A stretch of DNA of 64,000 nt from positions 5,828,001-5,892,000 of the forward strand of contig NC_092679.1 in assembly GCF_964355755.1 (NCBI RefSeq), given 5' to 3'. Below, one piece after another: positions 60,801 through 64,000 of this stretch. The notes beneath the pieces are model-generated. The model saw only the letters and a list, made by a program, of their open reading frames with translations. It ran no database searches and was not told the DNA's origin. The stretch is from Antedon mediterranea (Eukaryota; Echinodermata; Crinoidea; Comatulida; Antedonidae). Both the position numbers and the translations under genes were made by a program. Position 1 is the stretch's first letter. Each line of letters begins with the position of its first letter.

Positions 60801-63275
60801 TTTGAGTTGTTAACTTCTGAGTTGTTGACCTTTGAGTAGTTTGAGACGTTTCTGTTGTTGGAGAACTTTCTGTTGTTGTTTGTTGAGTTGTTCTCTGACT
60901 TGTCACCCATCGAGGGATAACAGTGGTTAAAATTTCACTTTCAGGTGAATTCATTAATTGTATTGGAGGTCTTGGAGTAAAGGTAACCTTTTGTTTAGAT
61001 GGTGATGTTGAAAAATATGATTGGTCCTCGCCACTTCCATCTCCAAACAATTCACCTGTAATATGATCGATGCAACAACAATTAAAATAAGCAAGCCATT
61101 AATTATTCTTACCTTACCCTCAGCTCTATCATCTCCTTTTAGATGTAGTCCTCCTCTACCCTTTTGCCATTCCTTTCTTTAAGTATTCACTCATGGGAAA
61201 ATTCTTTTCAATCTTACTGTACCATCATTATTTATTACGGGTGCAAGTCAAGTCGGCCCCAAACAGTCTCGGCCAAAGTCAAGACAGCCCCACGTCAAGA
61301 CGGCCCCACGTCAAGTCGGCCCCAAGTCAACTCGGCCCCAAGTCAACTCGGCCTCACGTCAACTCGGCCAAAAACTAATCGGTCAACGCGGCCACAATAA
61401 AGTATGGAACGCAAAAAGTGCTTAATATTATTTCGATTATTACTATCCACTCATTAAAAAAAATTAAGAAATAAGAAAATAAAACAATGATATCATTGCC
61501 GATATGAATAGAAGTACCCGCGTTTTACAAAAACACGTGCATTTAGTAAATCGAAGACCATCATGGAGCTATTATAGCTCCATGGTTCCACCATTTGGCC
61601 ATAGAAAAATGATCGTACTGTACATATCGTTTTTGTCCATGATTTGCGTTTTTAAAAAAGGGGAATCCCCCGGTCAGCGAAAACATGTAGCTGCCAAAGG
61701 CACAGGAAGGCGCAGCTACGAATTGGTTTCAGATGTTGTCGCCTAATCAAATGCATACACTGAAGAAATCTACGTGTGATTCAACCATAGAGTTAACATT
61801 AATTAATACCTCAATGATTCAACCAAACAATCCAACCAAACAATCTTATTACACCTATATGTCCTCGCATATCGGACATGTTTATTGAATTTTGACGCAC
61901 GAACGAACATACGCGCCCACGTACGTGCATCATCATATTGGGTGTGTATGCCTACAATGTGTTCCTATTTATTATCCAAATGTTCATATTGTAATCATTA
62001 ATAATAGTATGAATGCTAGCTTATTAATCAATTGTTTGTTATGCGTAATTTCAGAACAATTTGTGCAATTTGAAATTTTATTAAACGTAAATAAAGAAAA
62101 ATTGGTGAAATCCTTCTTTTTTTTTTGCTAAAAGTATTATTGTCTAAATATTAATATTCATTAAAAGTCAGAATTATTCATAGGTAATAAAAGGTTTATC
62201 AATCCCCTTCCTTTGCACCTTTTGCATTCCATACCTTAACGGGGCCGAGTTGACCGATTATTTTTTGGCCGAGTTGACGTGAGGCCGAGTTGACTTGAGG
62301 CCGAGTTGACTTGAGGCCGAGTTGACTTGGGGCCGACTTGACTTGGGGCCGACTTGACTTTGGCCGAGACGGTTTAGGGCCGACTTGGATCGAAATCATT
62401 TATTACCTATTACCATTATAGGTCTAACATTGTGGAACTTTTGTTAAATGTTTATTGTATTCATGGTTTTGTTTTATCTTTTTAAACCGGAGTCTGAATA
62501 TTAAAGGTGGGACGTTGACTTTTTGATTCTGTTCGCTGTGCATTAAATAGAATGTTTTATTATTAGTCTGTCAATGTCTTGACCTGTACCTATCCTTTCC
62601 ATACTTCCTCCTTTTATGTATTTATTTATTTTTATCTATTTATTTATTTATTTATTTTTATTTATTTATTTATGTAATTATTACTTTATTTTTATTTATT
62701 TACTTTTGTATTTATTTACTATTTTTCTTATTTATTTATTTATTTATTTATTAAGGCTCGCCTTGTTTTCATCTTTCTGGGCATCTGCTTTCATTCTCTG
62801 ACCTATTATTATTTTCTATGCATTTTATCTTTTCCTTACCTTTTTTGTCAGAGTTTGTAAATAAATGATGAGCATCTGCCTTCACTCTTTGAACTATTAT
62901 CACCATTTTATATACATTGTATCTTTTCCTTACCTTTTTTGTCAGAGTTTATAAATAAATGTCATGAAATGAAAAAAAAGACGAGATTAAAGCCATTATC
63001 TCTGTTCACCTTATCTACGGCAAAAGTTTTCAAGAAGTATGTCAAACAGAAAATGACATGATAAAACTTACATCTTGGTTGCCTTCCACGTCTCGTAGGT
63101 CTTGTTCCTCTGATCTCAACTCCGGTATTAATCTCAACACAAAAGCAATACCCTTTATGACATTGTACACGTTTATACAGCCCATCATCCGTACATTCAG
63201 GAATAAATGTCTCTGTGTCGGCACTTATTGCAAGTTGTCGCTCCTTCTCACACTTGTTCAGTAATGAATCAACCT
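57865..63275 (-). CDS. Papilin-like extracellular matrix protein, C-terminal part
   Basis: Seven minus-strand exons, all phases consistent: 63275-63072, 61055-60660, 60468-60184, 59802-59539, 59146-58967, 58664-58575 and 58010-57865 (stop). Order: a thyroglobulin type-1 module (CEKERQLA, QCHKGYCFCVEINTG, with CFCV for the usual CWCV); a Ser/Thr-rich linker (TTQQTTTESSPTTETSQTT); a cysteine motif YYGCCPDGV...GCPG of the papilin type; three Ig domains (LSCTVTG..ITWYKDG..GTYTCVADN; LECTTG..VEWTRG..GSYECIG; LSCTSTG..IRWTKN..GLYTCTASN, the third split by an intron); a six-cysteine PLAC domain (CRDQPEFANC...YCCQTC) at the C-terminus. Papilins are secreted basement-membrane glycoproteins. N-terminal exons lie beyond the right edge. 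The thyroglobulin module is not a standard part of vertebrate papilin, so the name is tentative. Confidence 0.8.
58385..58495. mobile_element. MITE with tctgtctac ends, copy 3
   Basis: gactatcaaacaagtgccta at the left and aaagtttgatagtgtagaca at the right, with ccatatatgggcacatcat inside. Same family as 40104-40255. It lies in the last intron of the papilin-like gene. Confidence 0.65.
61236..62400. mobile_element. Element with tandem-repeat inverted arms and 9-bp flanking repeat
   Basis: The left arm (about 61246-61400) is a run of (caagtcggcccca)-type units; the right arm (about 62235-62390) is its reverse complement (ggccgagttgacttg units). Both inner arm ends share catactttattg/ttccatacctta-type sequence with gcaaaa. 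The pair is flanked by atttattac on both sides (61228-61236 and 62398-62406), a likely 9-bp target-site duplication as made by Mutator-like and some other transposases. The 800-bp interior has a possible 80-codon frame at 61504-61746 without recognised similarity and a 20-bp palindrome at 61562-61583. Confidence 0.7.
62617..62755. repeat. (attt)n microsatellite
   Basis: Impure tttatttatttatt run on the plus strand in an intron of the papilin-like gene. Confidence 0.9.
62780..62965. repeat. Tandem duplication of about 90 bp
   Basis: Two copies of gcatctgc..ttcactct..gac(c)tattat and tcttttccttacctttttt, gtcagagttt(g/a)taaataaatg. This looks like the 3' tail of a LINE or SINE in tandem. Confidence 0.7.
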
Positions 63276-63339
63276 CTATAAATGACGTATCAACAAGCAA
63301 TTTTAGTTTACAGTACAACAGTAGAACCCTTCTCTAGGA

Positions 63340-64000
63340 CAACAATATTATGGGGACACCAATATTCAGGGGACATCAATATTCAGGGGACATCAATATT
63401 ATGGGAATACAATATTCAGGGGACACCAATATTCAGGGGACACCAATATTCAGGGGACACCAATATTCAGGGGACACCAATATTCAGGGGACACCAATAT
63501 TCAGGGGACATCAATATTATGGGAATACAATATTCAGGGGACGCCAATATTATGGAGACACCAATATTCAGGGGACAACAATATTATGGGGACAACAATA
63601 TTATGGGGACAACAATATTATGGGGACACCAATATTCAGGGGACACCAATATTATGGGGATGCCAATATTCAGAGGACAACAATATTCAGAGGACACCAA
63701 TATTATGGGGACACCAATATTCAGGGGACGCCAATATTCAGGGGACGCCAATATTCAGGGGACGCCAATATTCAGGGGACGCCAATATTATGGGGACACC
63801 AATATTCAGAGGACACCAATATTATGGGGACACCAATATTCAGAGGACAACAATATTATGGGGACACCAATATTCAGGGGACACCAATATTATGGGGACA
63901 CCAATATTCAGAGGACACCAATATTATGGGGACGCCAATATTCAGGGGACACCAATATTATGGGGACACCAATATTCAGAGGACACCAATATTATGGGGA
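63340..64000. repeat. 17-bp satellite (ggggacaccaatattca), runs off the edge
   Basis: About 39 copies in the window of a 17-bp unit with two main alleles, ending ..aatattcag or ..aatattatg. They alternate in short blocks, and there are secondary changes (gacgcc, gacaac). It continues past 64000. Confidence 0.95.

Noticed and set aside
63340-64000. CRISPR-like array
   Set aside because: 17-bp direct repeats without unique spacers in a eukaryotic genome; an ordinary satellite.

Overview
The window is animal nuclear DNA: long AT-rich introns, GT-AG exons whose reading phases chain correctly across many junctions, LINE, SINE and MITE debris, and many minisatellites. The frequent word AGGCCTA, the expanded TIR and LDL-receptor-A/GPS families and the protein similarities suggest a marine invertebrate deuterostome, most likely an echinoderm. 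That placement is inference; no species can be read from the sequence. All exon coordinates were found by reading splice sites and checking phase by eye; no transcript or database was consulted.

Left part (1-17.9 kb). Two conserved genes stand tail to tail. The 3' half of MRPS5 (mitochondrial small-subunit ribosomal protein uS5m) is on the + strand (1138-3290). A complete ASB3 gene (ankyrin repeats plus SOCS box, 536 codons in six exons) is on the - strand (15270-5376). The last ASB3 intron holds a 4.2-kb foldback element with arms of about 1.6-1.8 kb and the broken remains of an element-borne gene.

Centre (17.9-55.3 kb). This is the most unusual part: an alternating tandem array on one strand. 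The order is an ARM-TIR-SAM gene (17986-20879), an LDLa/mucin/GPS adhesion-receptor gene that has lost its seven-transmembrane exons (21329-32144), a decayed ARM-TIR-SAM copy (about 33765-34369), a complete LDLa/mucin/GPS/7TM adhesion GPCR (35762-49175, 893 aa), and a second intact ARM-TIR-SAM gene (51489-55304). The TIR proteins start with N-myristoylation-type sequences (MGTSRSC and MGCGSS), have an armadillo-like region before the TIR, keep a glutamate at the position used by SARM1-type TIR NADases, and end in a SAM-like domain. This differs from the ARM-SAM-SAM-TIR order of SARM1. Flanking non-coding homology shows that a receptor plus TIR unit was duplicated. A plausible reading is a lineage-specific pair of a surface adhesion receptor and a membrane-tethered NADase-like signalling protein, but a functional link is inference from clustering only.

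Right part (55.3-64 kb). The 3' part of a papilin-like extracellular-matrix gene lies on the - strand (63275-57865): thyroglobulin type-1 module, Ser/Thr-rich linker with a papilin-type cysteine motif, three Ig domains and a terminal PLAC domain. Its introns carry a 1.16-kb element flanked by a 9-bp direct repeat and a 17-bp satellite that runs off the window edge.

The rest is repeats: at least eight families of short inverted-repeat elements, three kinds of LINE remnant (one with a long intact reverse-transcriptase ORF), tRNA-derived SINEs, and about fifteen tandem arrays with periods of roughly 15 to 221 bp.
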